Shown in pieces: positions 26,892 to 36,399 of a DNA stretch of 38,350 nt. The DNA is from Chara braunii. Its lineage: Eukaryota; Streptophyta; Charophyceae; Charales; Characeae. A program made the position numbers and the translations under genes. Below the pieces are notes generated by a model. That model was not told where the DNA came from. It did not search any database and saw only the letters and a list, made by a program, of their open reading frames with translations. Location: assembly GCA_003427395.1 (NCBI GenBank), contig BFEA01000523.1, forward strand, positions 165,862 through 204,211. The letters are read 5' to 3'. The stretch's first letter is position 1. Each line of letters opens with the position of its first letter.

Positions 26892-28146
26892 GACAAGTTC
26901 AGAGAGCCCAGCTGAGCCGAGCGGATAACGCAGCAGGTGACTGCAGAGCTTGTCGCTCTGGTGAGTTAAGTTGTTGAGCTGGTTTTGCTCTCTGGTGAGC
27001 ATAGCAAGTGTCTATGTTCACGCTCCTTGCCTCCCCATAGTCTGCACATACAGAGTGCTAATAGTGGCGTAGCTGGAAGGGGGAGAAAGAATAAAGAGTT
27101 TTTGAAAAAGTTCTGAAAGCCGACCAAGGAGGAGAATGTGGAGAATGTCATGTTTGCGAGTAAAAGCTGTGGAGCTGGTATGTCGTGCTGTCGAGGCGCC
27201 GAAAGTCTGCTCGCATTGTCTGATGCGTTGGAGATATGCTCTTCCATGGTCAATTTTATCCAAACATTTATTGACTCATGGCATACCACTTTGGTCAGTT
27301 GATGGCTGACCATTGTGTGTGAGCGAGGCTGCCGGCATTCTCCACCTCGTCCTCCTCCTTTTAGCCAAGGAGATGTCTGAGCCTTCCTTTGTTCTACAGA
27401 TCTGCTAGGGGGAAAGAAAAATGGCGCTGTTAGCTTCTCGAGTCTTTTCCCCTTCTCCACTGGAAGAAAGGGGTGGGAAGAAAGGGTTGTTTATGCCAAG
27501 CTGTGGAGATGGCTGTTGTGAATGGCTTGGCCTTTGGGATCTTGAGCAGAGTCTGGGGATCGTGGGGGGTGGTGACGTCCATTGATATGCATGGAAGGTG
27601 GAAATGGGTACAGTCAATATGCTGAATGGAACTGGAGAGTCGACGTCTGTTTCACATTCCTTTCGAAGTCTTCTGTTGTGATGGGTGGCCTCGCTTTACG
27701 CACAGGACGGCTAATCCCTGGGCGGAATATCTTCATCCGTATTCTCCAAGAAAGGCTTGTCCCTAGCCACAGGATGACATCCTCACAATTCTTGGTTTCC
27801 CCATTTGTGCACACAAATACGAAGGATAGTTGCCAGCTGTTGATGGCATGATGGTGGTCTGCCACTTATCACTCACTGGTGGTTGTATTTCTACATGTAG
27901 TGCCACGTCCCGATATACTGAGGTCGAAGCTTTGGGGGTGGGGGTCTAAATAGACGTCAGGTCGATAACATCACAGGGGGCGGAAGACACATCACCCTGG
28001 AACAGTATTGGTGTTCTGGGCTATAAATTGAATGCCCCGTCTGCCCTACTATCAATGTGGAATACATCCCCCACGTGTTCTCAATTCCAATGCCCTGCTG
28101 TCATCTTTTTCTCTCTGTTATGTGCTATACGTCTACTTCACTGTTC

Positions 28147-28148
<2 letters not shown>
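26892..28148. other. No gene recognised
   Basis: Mixed sequence with short open frames on both strands, none with recognisable domains. A small ctctggtgag repeat occurs at 26955 and 26990. It may be the end of the LPAT transcript unit or intergenic. Confidence 0.4.

Positions 28149-28220
<72 letters not shown>
28149..28220. repeat. (CT)n microsatellite
   Basis: About 36 uninterrupted CT units. Confidence 0.97.
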
Positions 28221-28223
<3 letters not shown>

Positions 28224-28790
28224 CATGTGTGCCACCCCCTAGTGCTTGTTTCCGTCTTCTGGTCGCTCAGCTCTGTTCATTCTCCTTGATCTTGTTTGAT
28301 GGAACCTGTTTGTTCATCCGTCAGTTCATTCAACCTGTTCATCGTCTTCGACCTTCACTTTTTCTTTGGTCGATCTTCTGTCAGTATGTGCTAGCCTTCG
28401 CAATCTGTGTCATGAAGGTGTTCTCGTTCGAAAAAAGCTCCTCGACTTTGGAAATGTGCTTGGCAGTGATGGTCCATGTCTCCCTCTGGTCTCAGAAGAG
28501 AGAGTGCAGTTGTGTTGGACTGCGAAACATAGGGACTGTCAGAGGAGGTGTTCTGCCTTCTTCGTGCTGCTTACTTCACCAGACTTCATGCCTTTTTCAC
28601 AGTGCTGTGTGAGCTAATCAGCATGTCTTTTCCAGGATTCTTGACCGGATTCTTACAGTCAATTCCTGTATTGTAACCATGATTTCATGCTCTGGTTGTT
28701 TTTTTCCTTTTCTATTTTTTTGGTTTGCGATCCATGCTCTGTCTGGGGCAGCTGTACCCTCCTTTCCACCACCTCTTTCTCTCCCTCCTT
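28221..28790. other. No gene recognised
   Basis: Two overlapping + frames stay open for 60-190 codons (28028-28612 includes the Leu-Ser run of the microsatellite) but show no domain. Listed as unassigned sequence. Confidence 0.35.
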
Positions 28791-28925
28791 TTCTCCTCCA
28801 CGTTTTGTCCTCCACGTTTTGTCCTCCATGTCTCTCCTCCACGTTTTTTCCTCCAGGTCTTTCTCCTCCACGTTTTGTCCTCCTCGTCTTTCTCTCCATC
28901 GTTTTGTTCTCCACGACTTTATCTC
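28791..28925. repeat. Minisatellite with CTCCACGTTTTGTC core
   Basis: The core recurs about seven times at spacings of roughly 15-30 bp with variants (ccatgtctct, ccaggtcttt, cctcgtcttt). The minus-strand frame through it is a Lys/Arg/Glu-rich repeat peptide, which I treat as a by-product. Confidence 0.8.
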
Positions 28926-29017
28926 CCGTCCTTCCGCCACTTGTTTCGCTCCTACCCCCCATGTTGGCGTGTTCCCCCTAGCCCCTCTGTGTAATAGCAG
29001 GCTTAATCTGTCGTGGG

Positions 29018-29140
29018 GTGGGCACTACTTGCTTTGTGTAGTGTGGGTGGGGTCTATCCAGAAAACCGAGTCATCAAAGAAGTCCCGACCAGTGGATGAC
29101 ACTACTTGCTGGGTAGTGTGGGTGGGCTCTATCGTGAAAG
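29018..29140. repeat. ~80-bp imperfect tandem duplication
   Basis: cactacttgct.....gtagtgtgggtggg.tctatc occurs at about 29025-29060 and 29098-29137. Confidence 0.75.
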
Positions 29141-29211
29141 CACAGTATGAAAGACTACCAAGCTCTTGACTGTCCATGTACGTCTGTGCAGGGCATCATC
29201 GATACCTCGTT

Positions 29212-29360
29212 TCCTTCCTCCTTCCTGTCTCATGCGTCATCAACCCCTCAAAGTACATTTATTCCGGATTGAGAACTACATGATGACCACGTGCAAGCTG
29301 TCTTCCCCCTCCTCTCTGTCTCATGCTTCCTGCGTCATTAACCCCTTGAAGTGCTTTTTT
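29212..29360. repeat. ~100-bp spaced direct repeat
   Basis: TCCT(T/C)(C/T)CTGTCTCATGC followed by GTCAT(C/T)AACCCCT occurs at 29218-29250 and about 29309-29347. Confidence 0.7.
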
Positions 29361-29540
29361 TTTGGGTTGGCGGCTATGTGATAAGCTTGTCCAAGCTCTC
29401 TTCTCTTCTCCATCCTTCCTTTCTCATGTTTCGCATCCCTTCTGCTTGCTCGATGTTTCCTGTGTCTTGGTCTCTTCCTTTGATGTATTTTTTGTTCCTT
29501 CAGCTAGCTTCAACATGCCTGACTCTGTTAAGTTGCCAAC

Positions 29541-29660
29541 CACTTGCCCGTCAATCTACTCGATCGTCACTCTACTCGACCGTCACTTTACTCAACCGTC
29601 AGTCTACTCGACCATCAGTCGGACTACTCGGCCGTCAGTCGGACTACTCGGCCGTTGGTC
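29541..29660. repeat. Minisatellite CGTCA.TCTACTCGAC
   Basis: About seven 15-21-bp units: four with ctactcgac/caacc and two longer ones with cggactactcggc. Confidence 0.85.
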
Positions 29661-30685
29661 AGTCTAGTCAGTCTGGCTTACAAGTGATACGGACTTCATG
29701 TTTTCGCTTCCGTTCTTTCCTCCTCCTTCATAGTCTCATTTTTCATTCTGTATTACATAGTACATATCCTACTCCAAGGAGATAACACAATAGACCAACA
29801 GTTTTCTTGTTTACTTTATCTAAGTTTATCAGGTTTATTTTCCCCATCGACATTCTGGCAGCCATGCGACATGGATTGGTGGGAGAAGGGCAAAACCTTC
29901 ATTATAGACTTTTGTAGTGGGACATTTGTGGTGGCTGCAAGGTCAGGCACACTGATGCAGGTCCGCATGGGGATATTCCAACACAGCGTCTGGTGCCATA
30001 CCCTATTGGAAATCTTCTCGTCAGTCTAAGCGCCCGAGGGTTCGCCGGTCCAGGCACTGTCCCACCAACCCTTTTGTCGGTGCGAGACCCTCCTGCCACC
30101 CAGGCAGTGTCCCACTCTCCCACCATTCTTCCGCCTGTGGGATTTGGTTCGTCTGCCGCAGCATGGCTGGGAGTTTACAGCCGTGCGTGTGTGCAGGTGG
30201 ATCAGCATTGAGACTGCCATTCTGGGGAAGGATGGATAAGTCAAGACTCGAGACTGCTCGTGGGTGTGTGGTGGTGGTGAGGGCTTTCTTCAGGCTGGTG
30301 GCGCAAGTGCTTTTTTCATCCATGTTCAACCCGGACAAAGGCGCATGTGAAGGGGCCTTAGACCCCCCGGGTATCCCAATCTGGAAGTAAGACAGCTTCG
30401 GTATGCTTTTTCCCAAAGCAGGTAAGCTTGAGAAATCTCAAGCTAGAGCTATGGAGTAGGAGCTATGTCCAAGGCTTATGATCATCTAAGTTTCTTCGGT
30501 GCAAGCATCAGGGTGCTCTCCGAAAGTCCGCATGGCAGCAGATCAAATCTGTGGACGGCGGTGGACGCCTAGAAAGGACAGGCAGTGACAACACTGACAA
30601 GGCTACTGTCTATTTCAGGTGCATTTCACTGCAGGTGGTCAGTTTCTGTCCTGGCACCTACCATAATTGACTATACATTCGCACA
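29661..30685. other. No gene recognised
   Basis: Open frames at 29990-30420 on both strands are short. There is a short direct repeat ggca(c/g)tgtcccac(c/t) at about 30052 and 30102. Nothing identifiable. Confidence 0.35.
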
Positions 30686-31580
<895 letters not shown>

Positions 31581-31585
31581 CCTGG

Positions 31586-31656
31586 TTGTGTGTGTGTGTG
31601 TGTGCCCTCAATCAATCAATCAATCAATCAATCATATTGGGTTTTTATTTTTTACA

Positions 31657-31692
<36 letters not shown>

Positions 31693-31799
31693 ATTGATTG
31701 GGGGTTCCTTCCTCCTCCCCCCCCCTTGTGTGTGTGTCTCGGTGTGTGCACAAGTGTGAGTGTGTGTGTGTGTGTGTGTGTGAGTGTATGTGTGAGTCT

Positions 31800-31832
<33 letters not shown>
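31586..31832. repeat. Cluster of (GT)n, (TCAA)n, (AT)n and (GT)n microsatellites
   Basis: GT units at 31586-31604, CAAT units at 31609-31634, AT units at about 31661-31690, a TGATTGATTG run and then GT arrays to 31832. The TCAA and TGATTGAT parts flank the AT tract in inverted orientation, forming a palindromic microsatellite group. Confidence 0.92.
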
Positions 31833-31961
31833 TTAGGAAATGATCTCAAAGCACGTTCGCCATGCTACTCCACTCTTTCAGTGGTACACCAGGTCCAGCC
31901 ACAGCCCATCACATGCCGTTGTAACTGCCACCCATCCATGCTTACCTCTTTTCAGTGTAAA

Positions 31962-32322
31962 ATGACAGACCACACGCAAACAAACCAAACAGGCAAACCA
32001 AAAAAATCCCAAAAGGATGTCAACGCACACTGCTGCCACTTTACTTCTCTGAAGCGAACTCATACATCTGTGGCTTACCATGACCGGTTTCCGAAGTCCC
32101 ACATGGATGAAGGGCACAGGGGAGGCGGGAGGGCAGACGACACACGAACACACCAAGCAGGCAATGGAATGGCATGACGTTACCAGGCATGGGATGGCAA
32201 GCAGCAGCAAAGGGCAAAGGCTGGAGGGCACGGGGTAGGCGGGAGGGAAGATGACACAAGCACACCGAGCAGGCGGGAGGGCAGACAACATGCAAGCACA
32301 CCAAACAGGCAATCCAGAAAGG
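31962..32322. repeat. Degenerate ~50-bp repeat, four copies
   Basis: Segments with GGGAGGGCAGACGACAC-like starts and CACACCAA(G/A)CAGGC ends occur at about 31966, 32128, 32241 and 32275. The first and last copies share the longest flank (aaacaggcaa-ccaaaaa). The array directly precedes the minus-strand hammerhead-like motif. Confidence 0.7.
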
Positions 32323-32384
32323 AAAAAAAAAAACAAGTCCCAGAAAATGCAAAGACCGAAAGAAAAAAACAAGAGCTGATGATA

Positions 32385-32438
32385 AACTGTTTCGTTGGAG
32401 CTGCACCCACTCATCAGGAGGCTGAACCTTCAACAATC
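32385..32438 (-). ncRNA. Hammerhead-ribozyme-like motif 2
   Basis: On the minus strand the invariant core CTGATGA (32417-32411) and the GAA-A (32393-32390) are present. Stem II is GTGGG/CCAAC with one G-A mismatch and a 7-nt loop. Stem I is GAAGG/CCTC with one bulged A. Stem III is GATTG/CAGTT with two G-U pairs, closed by the U16.1-A15.1 pair. This predicts a type III layout with cleavage after U at 32432. The motif aligns along its whole length with that at 34590-34640. Activity is untested; the mismatch and bulge suggest a weakened copy. Confidence 0.5.
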
Positions 32439-32491
32439 TGCGGAATCTCCGTATTTGATGGTTTGGGTCGTGAACCCTTTGACCCATGTTG

Positions 32492-32910
32492 AAGGCAATC
32501 TCATGCAGTCTCAACATCCTGAACAGTCTCAATGCAGTCCCTACTGCACCTCACTTCCCCAGCCAACCGCAAGTCCATGCCGCCTCAAATCATCCTGTCC
32601 GCTCACAATAGCCACACCAACATGTCGATGCCAATCACAACAACCAGTCCCGCCTAGTCCCAAAATAGTCCCAGATGGTCTCAATGCAGTCCCATACCAT
32701 CACCGCAATACTAGGTGGTTCGGAACTCAAAACCGCTTGCAGTGTGCGCCGCAAAAAAAATAATGGTGGCCCTGGCTGAAAACCGCATGTGTCGCAAGCC
32801 CCAAAAAAATAAAGATGTCTTTCCGGCGCAAACCGCAAGTGCCGCAACTCCAATAACCAGTGTCACGTGTACTCACTCTGTGATCTCTTCATGCCGCCAG
32901 CCCACGCATT
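32492..32910 (+). repeat. Dispersed ~0.4-kb repeat, copy 1
   Basis: Collinear with 36727-37093: both contain cagtctcaatgcagtccc, aaccgcaagtcca, then gtcccaaaat, a ccgcaaaaaaaa tract followed by taatggtggccctggct or taaaggtggccctggct, gcaagccc/gcaaaccct, and cactcac...ctcttcatg. Non-coding with A-tracts, diverged by many substitutions and indels. Confidence 0.75.
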
Positions 32911-33198
32911 GCTACCGCACAATCCCTAACGTGCACCAGTGTTAGCCCAACCTCTGGCCCCCATTAGTATCCACCATAGTTGCCGCACACCATATAAAAA
33001 TAAAGAGCGGAACGCCGCTCACCGCGCCATCAAAACCGGTACCACGCCGCCCCTCAACACCACCGCCAGATTACACACAAAAAACTGCCTCCACTGTGAC
33101 GCAAAAGACTCGCAGCATCTTCCCTCACAATAGTGCTGCCAACGTGCCGTCAACATAACCCCCAAAAAATAACGCGGATACCTCCGCCAATCTCGGCA
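32911..33198. other. No gene recognised
   Basis: C/A-rich sequence with repeated ccgcaa/ccgccg words, leading into the tandem array. Confidence 0.35.
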
Positions 33199-33478
33199 AC
33201 ATGGTCCCACCGAAAAATGTTGCTGCCACCGTGCCAAAAAAAAATGGCAGCACTTCCCCATTGACAACGTCGCTGCCGCTGTACCAAAAACAAACGGCAG
33301 CACTTCGTCACTGACAGCGTCGCTGCCGCCGTGCAAAATTGGCAGCGTTCCGCACCACTGCCGTTAAAACCAATGTCGCCGCCGCAAAACTTCGGCAGCG
33401 CTTCCGCACCACTGTCGTTAAAACCAATACCGCCGCCACAAAATTTTGGCAGCACCTTCCCTTAAGAAGGTCTTGACG
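33199..33478. repeat. Degenerate tandem array of ~50-54-bp units
   Basis: About five units each carry a (t)cgccgccgc/cgctgcc(g) segment, a short A-run and a (c/t)ggcagc(g/a)c(t)tcc segment. The two best-matched neighbours (33345-33398 and 33399-33454) share ttccgcaccactg(c/t)cgttaaaacc. The last unit runs into the duplicated segment that follows. Confidence 0.75.
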
Positions 33479-33672
33479 CCGTGGCGGCAGTCTGGCAGCA
33501 GAACCCTACTAAAATAGGTGCCACTTGCCGCACCGTCCGGACCCTGACGCAGCCTTACCACCACAGCACCATCCCACATACACAGCACACGCACAAGGGT
33601 GAGGCAAGCTCCAAGCCCTCAGCTATGGCTGTCTCCCTTCTCCTCCTCCAACTCTATGCAGACCTCCACTCC
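33434..33672 (+). repeat. 239-bp direct duplication, copy 1
   Basis: Matches 34955-35193 over 239 bp without length change and with about ten substitutions (roughly 96 percent). The copies lie 1,521 bp apart. The segment includes ccgtggcggcagtctggcag and aagccctcagctatggctg. An open frame of ~50-60 codons is kept in both copies, but no domain is recognisable. Confidence 0.92.
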
Positions 33673-33859
33673 CCACCTCTCTTCACTTCCTACTCCAGCC
33701 AGCAGCCTCTCCTCCAGCAGCTAGCACTAACTCAAGTGGAATGCCAGCAACATCAACCCCGACTGAATGTTGGTTGGCTGGCTGTTAGCTTCTTTTATCG
33801 CCAGCCAAGGGTTGAGGGCAGCAACTTCGTCCTCAGTCAAAACTCGGATTAGGGTCTGG

Positions 33860-33885
33860 CCCTTGATCTCAGACGAGATCAAGGG
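33860..33885. repeat. Perfect 11-bp stem, 4-nt loop hairpin
   Basis: CCCTTGATCTC (33860-33870), loop AGAC, GAGATCAAGGG (33875-33885). No T-run follows on either strand, so it does not look like a terminator. Confidence 0.85.
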
Positions 33886-34347
33886 TCGAATATCTTGATG
33901 TCCCCCTAGGGGAACCAAGTTCCAGGCCTTGGTAATGCATCTGGCCTTCACCCGCGGCCAGACGCAGCCCAAAAAAGGTTGTATCAAGCCATTTTAGGAC
34001 TGCATCTTCAACTGAACAGACGCAATCCCATCAGCCCCCAGAAGCTTCTGGGGCTGTATCTGTTCCACGGTCGCGGCTACATACGCGGCCGTTATCTTTT
34101 CCCCCTTTCTTTTTTCTTTTCCTCCTCTTTTTTTTTTTTTTCCTTACCCTCTTCGTTTTCCTGTGCAGGGGCAGCTCACCGTTCAAAACAAACGGCTGCC
34201 CCTTCCTTCCTACCACTAAAGTCAAGCTCAGCAGGGGGGGGGTTCCTGTCCAGCTCGCGCCTGCACCCGGCTGCCAATGGTGCCAGGTGCATGTGTCAAT
34301 CTGCAGCCCGTTCAGTAATGAAGTGGGCACAAATTGGTGTGGCACCA

Positions 34348-34351
<4 letters not shown>
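33886..34351. other. No gene recognised
   Basis: Contains a ccccctagggg palindrome (33902), a T-rich stretch (34098-34142) and a cluster of cagc/gtgc words. Open frames lack domains. Confidence 0.35.
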
Positions 34352-34435
<84 letters not shown>

Positions 34436-34437
34436 NN

Positions 34438-34528
<91 letters not shown>
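34352..34528. repeat. (CT)n followed by (GT)n microsatellite
   Basis: CT units from 34352 to about 34480, interrupted by two Ns at 34436-34437, then GT units to 34528. Confidence 0.97.
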
Positions 34529-34530
<2 letters not shown>

Positions 34531-34542
34531 ATCTCGAACGTA

Positions 34543-34557
34543 GCCGCCCTGGGCGGC
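34543..34557. repeat. Perfect 6-bp stem-loop
   Basis: GCCGCC, loop CTG, GGCGGC. First of a series of stem-loops flanking the hammerhead-like motif. Confidence 0.75.
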
Positions 34558-34589
34558 AGACTCATTCGATTTTGCTCATCCAAAGATGA

Positions 34590-34640
34590 GTTGTCGGGGC
34601 ACAGTCTCCTGATGAGTCTGTGTAAATCCGACGAAACAGC
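34590..34640 (+). ncRNA. Hammerhead-ribozyme-like motif 1
   Basis: The invariant CTGATGA (34609-34615) and GAA-A (34633-34636) are present. Stem II is GTCTG/CCGAC (34616-34620 with 34628-34632), one mismatch. Stem I is GGGG/TCTC (34596-34599 with 34605-34608), two G-U pairs. Stem III is GTTG/CAGC (34590-34593 with 34637-34640) plus the U34594-A34636 pair. The predicted layout is type III with cleavage after C34595, as in plant satellite RNAs and retrozymes. An outer 6-bp helix TTGCTC/GAGCAA (34572-34577 with 34644-34649) could close the whole. Its core and stem positions match the motif at 32385-32438 on the other strand. Whether it still cuts is unknown. Confidence 0.55.
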
Positions 34641-34655
34641 CCGGAGCAATCAAAA

Positions 34656-34678
34656 CCTGTTCGTTGAAAGCGAACAGG
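34656..34678. repeat. Perfect 8-bp stem-loop after the hammerhead-like motif
   Basis: CCTGTTCG, loop TTGAAAG, CGAACAGG. It is followed by an A-rich tract to about 34811. Confidence 0.85.
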
Positions 34679-34679
34679 T

Positions 34680-34954
34680 ACTCAAAAGTAATTAAAAAAA
34701 CGTAAAAACCCAATATGCGAAATCTATAAAAAAAAAATAAAATCTAAAAAAACAAAACAAAACGACATCTAGAAAAAGAGAATAAATTTAAAAAAAAAAA
34801 AAAAAAAAAAACTTACCTCGCCTGTTGAACACTCCCCTGTTTCCCAGGGCCCTGTCAACAGGCACTGGGGCCAAAACGCCCCAGTCATATCAAACGGCCC
34901 CATGTGGCGCTTCCCATTCTCGTTGTTTTAACCTCTAGATTCTTTTCTTTTTCT
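34680..34954. other. A-rich tract and two further stem-loops
   Basis: A-rich from 34690 to 34811, ending in a ~22-base A run. Then GCCTGTTGA/TCAACAGGC (34820-34828 with 34855-34863) and ACTGGGGC-CAAAAC-GCCCCAGT (34864-34885). A GTAAGT donor-like word lies on the minus strand at 34811-34816. A diverged version of the same order (A-rich tract, cttacc, ggggc-aaaa-cgccc, catgtggcgc) occurs at 35281-35470. Confidence 0.6.
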
Positions 34955-35193
34955 CGCCACAAAAATTCGGCAGCACCTTCCCTTAGGAAGGTCTTGACGC
35001 CGTGGCGGCAGTCTGGCAGCAGAACCCCACTAAAATAGGTGTCACTTGCCGCACCGTCCGGACCCTGACGCAGCCTTACCACCGCAGCACCAGCCCACAT
35101 ACACAGCACACACACAAGGGTGAGGCAAGCTCCAAGCCCTCAGCTATGGCTGCCTCCCTTCTCCTCCTCCAACTCTATGCAGACCTCCACTCC
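34955..35193 (+). repeat. 239-bp direct duplication, copy 2
   Basis: Partner of 33434-33672, same length, same orientation, about 96 percent identical. It ends exactly where the U6-derived neighbourhood begins. Confidence 0.92.
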
Positions 35194-35203
35194 GAACGGG
35201 TAC

Positions 35204-35271
35204 CTATTCCTTATGAGGGCCATGCTAATCCTCCCTGTATCGTTCCAATTCCAACGGACGTCCCATCAGAC
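35204..35271 (-). pseudogene. U6 snRNA fragment (5' two thirds)
   Basis: The minus strand reads GGGACGTCCG..., ATTGGAACGATACAGGGA and GGATTAGCATGGCCCTC, matching the 5' half of plant U6 through the AGC triad. The ACAGAGA box is altered to ACAGGGA. The match fades after AAGG, so the 3' third is missing. Confidence 0.82.
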
Positions 35272-35518
35272 GAACGGGTAAAAAAAACTAAACAAAATCT
35301 GGAAAAAAAAAACAAATTTAAAGAAAATCCAAAATAAAATAAAATAATAATATTTAAAAAAAAATGCTTACCTTTTTTACGAGTGCTCGCCCATTAATAC
35401 GGATGTTGTCAGGGTGGTTGGGGCAAAAACGCCCTTGTTACTTCCCATGGCGCCATGTGGCGCCTCACATATTTGCCTTTTTTTTTTTTTCTTTTTTTTT
35501 TTTACTTTTTTTTTTTCC
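35272..35518. other. A-rich then T-rich spacer
   Basis: A-rich to about 35364 with a gcttacc word (GTAAGC on the minus strand), then gttggggcaaaaacgccc and gcgccatgtggcgc (a palindrome at 35452-35465), then a T-rich tract to 35518. It is a diverged counterpart of 34680-34920. Confidence 0.55.
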
Positions 35519-35570
35519 GTTGGCCCTTAGCCAACAGCTACACCCTTACCTCACGTGGCTTTTCAGCCAC
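35519..35570. repeat. Two perfect 6-bp stem-loops
   Basis: GTTGGC-CCTTA-GCCAAC (35519-35535) and GTGGCT-TTTC-AGCCAC (35555-35570). Confidence 0.8.
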
Positions 35571-35603
35571 TTCACTTGAAATGCAGGCTCGAGTTCGAAT
35601 GCT

Positions 35604-35660
35604 AATGGATTCGAAACTTATGCGCGTCATCCTTGTTCAGGGCCATGTTAATTTCCTCCG
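35604..35660 (-). pseudogene. U6 snRNA fragment (3' part)
   Basis: The minus strand reads GAGGAAATTAACATGGCCCTG, then CAAGGATGACGCGCATAAG, matching plant U6 from just after the ACAGAGA box through the telestem region (AUUAGCAUGG altered to ATTAACATGG). It overlaps the segment in the 35204-35271 copy only in the middle, so the two are not one split copy. Confidence 0.72.
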
Positions 35661-35682
35661 CGCGGCTGATTCCAGCCGCGCG
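35659..35682. repeat. Perfect 10-bp stem, 4-nt loop hairpin
   Basis: CGCGCGGCTG, loop ATTC, CAGCCGCGCG, directly abutting the U6 fragment. Confidence 0.88.
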
Positions 35683-36177
35683 ATCTCGTCGATCGAGCGG
35701 CCGAGATCAGATGCGCCGACCCAACCGGCCCAACCGGCTGCTCCAAAAAGGATCCAGCCCGAGGTTGCTCATGGATTTGATCCCCTCATCAACGGGGTGA
35801 CAATCAGATATGTTTACCTACTAGGCTGGCTCCTACTACGGTTGTAGTCATGGTAGGAGCAGGCCTTCTATTAGAAGGGTTGTGGGATCTGGTTGACCGC
35901 CACTTAGCAACCCAGTGGCTCCCCCTGCATCCCTCAGTGGTTATGGCCTTGCAGACCCTGCCTGCCTGTGGCCCCACAGACCTAACCTGCTTGAGGCCTG
36001 ACAGGCCTCACCTGCTAGCCCTAAGTCAACCGCCGGGGCCCAAAAAAAATATATATATATTCCTATTCCTGTCGCGCCGCGGTCCTATACCCGACGCGTC
36101 TATTCTTTTCAGCCTAGTTAGGCCTTGAATCCCGCGGCTGCTATAGGTAAATAAGTTTAATTTTAGCATTCCCAGGT
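35683..36177. other. No gene recognised
   Basis: GC-rich, then a ggcc-rich segment with imperfect repeats (gcctg(c/a)c(t/a)g around 35955-36010) and an AT micro-tract at 36049-36061. No domain in any frame. Confidence 0.35.
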
Positions 36178-36399
36178 CCGCTTGTTCATGCGGCTTCGAC
36201 GAAAGCGAAGCATTGCCATTCACATCCATTATTCGCGGACGCCACACGCATCGTTCGAAAACTTTTAATCTCTCAGTCATAGGTCAGGTCAGAATAACTT
36301 TTGGCAACGTCGGTCTCATCAAGTCCTTCAATCCAATAAAAGAGTCGGACAACGTCCGACGTTGAAAAACCCCGCAAATACCCTTGTCAGGGTATTTGC
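36178..36399. other. Stem-loop-rich segment, candidate structured RNA
   Basis: Contains CCGC-ttgttcat-GCGG (36178-36193), GCTTCG-ACGAAAG-CGAAGC (36193-36211), GTCGGAC-AAC-GTCCGAC (36344-36360) and GCAAATACCCT-TGTC-AGGGTATTTGC (36374-36399). The last is a perfect 11-bp stem with a 4-nt loop, the same size as that at 33860-33885. I could not match the segment to rRNA, RNase P, 7SL or a spliceosomal RNA. Confidence 0.5.

Noticed and set aside
28618-28962. Lys/Arg/Glu repeat protein on the minus strand
   Set aside because: It is the complement of the CTCCACGTTTTGTC minisatellite; no conserved domain.
36026-36280. Minus-strand frame and rRNA-like words (AGCAGCCGCGG)
   Set aside because: Only short words resemble rRNA and the flanks do not match SSU or LSU rRNA as I know them; kept as unassigned structured sequence.
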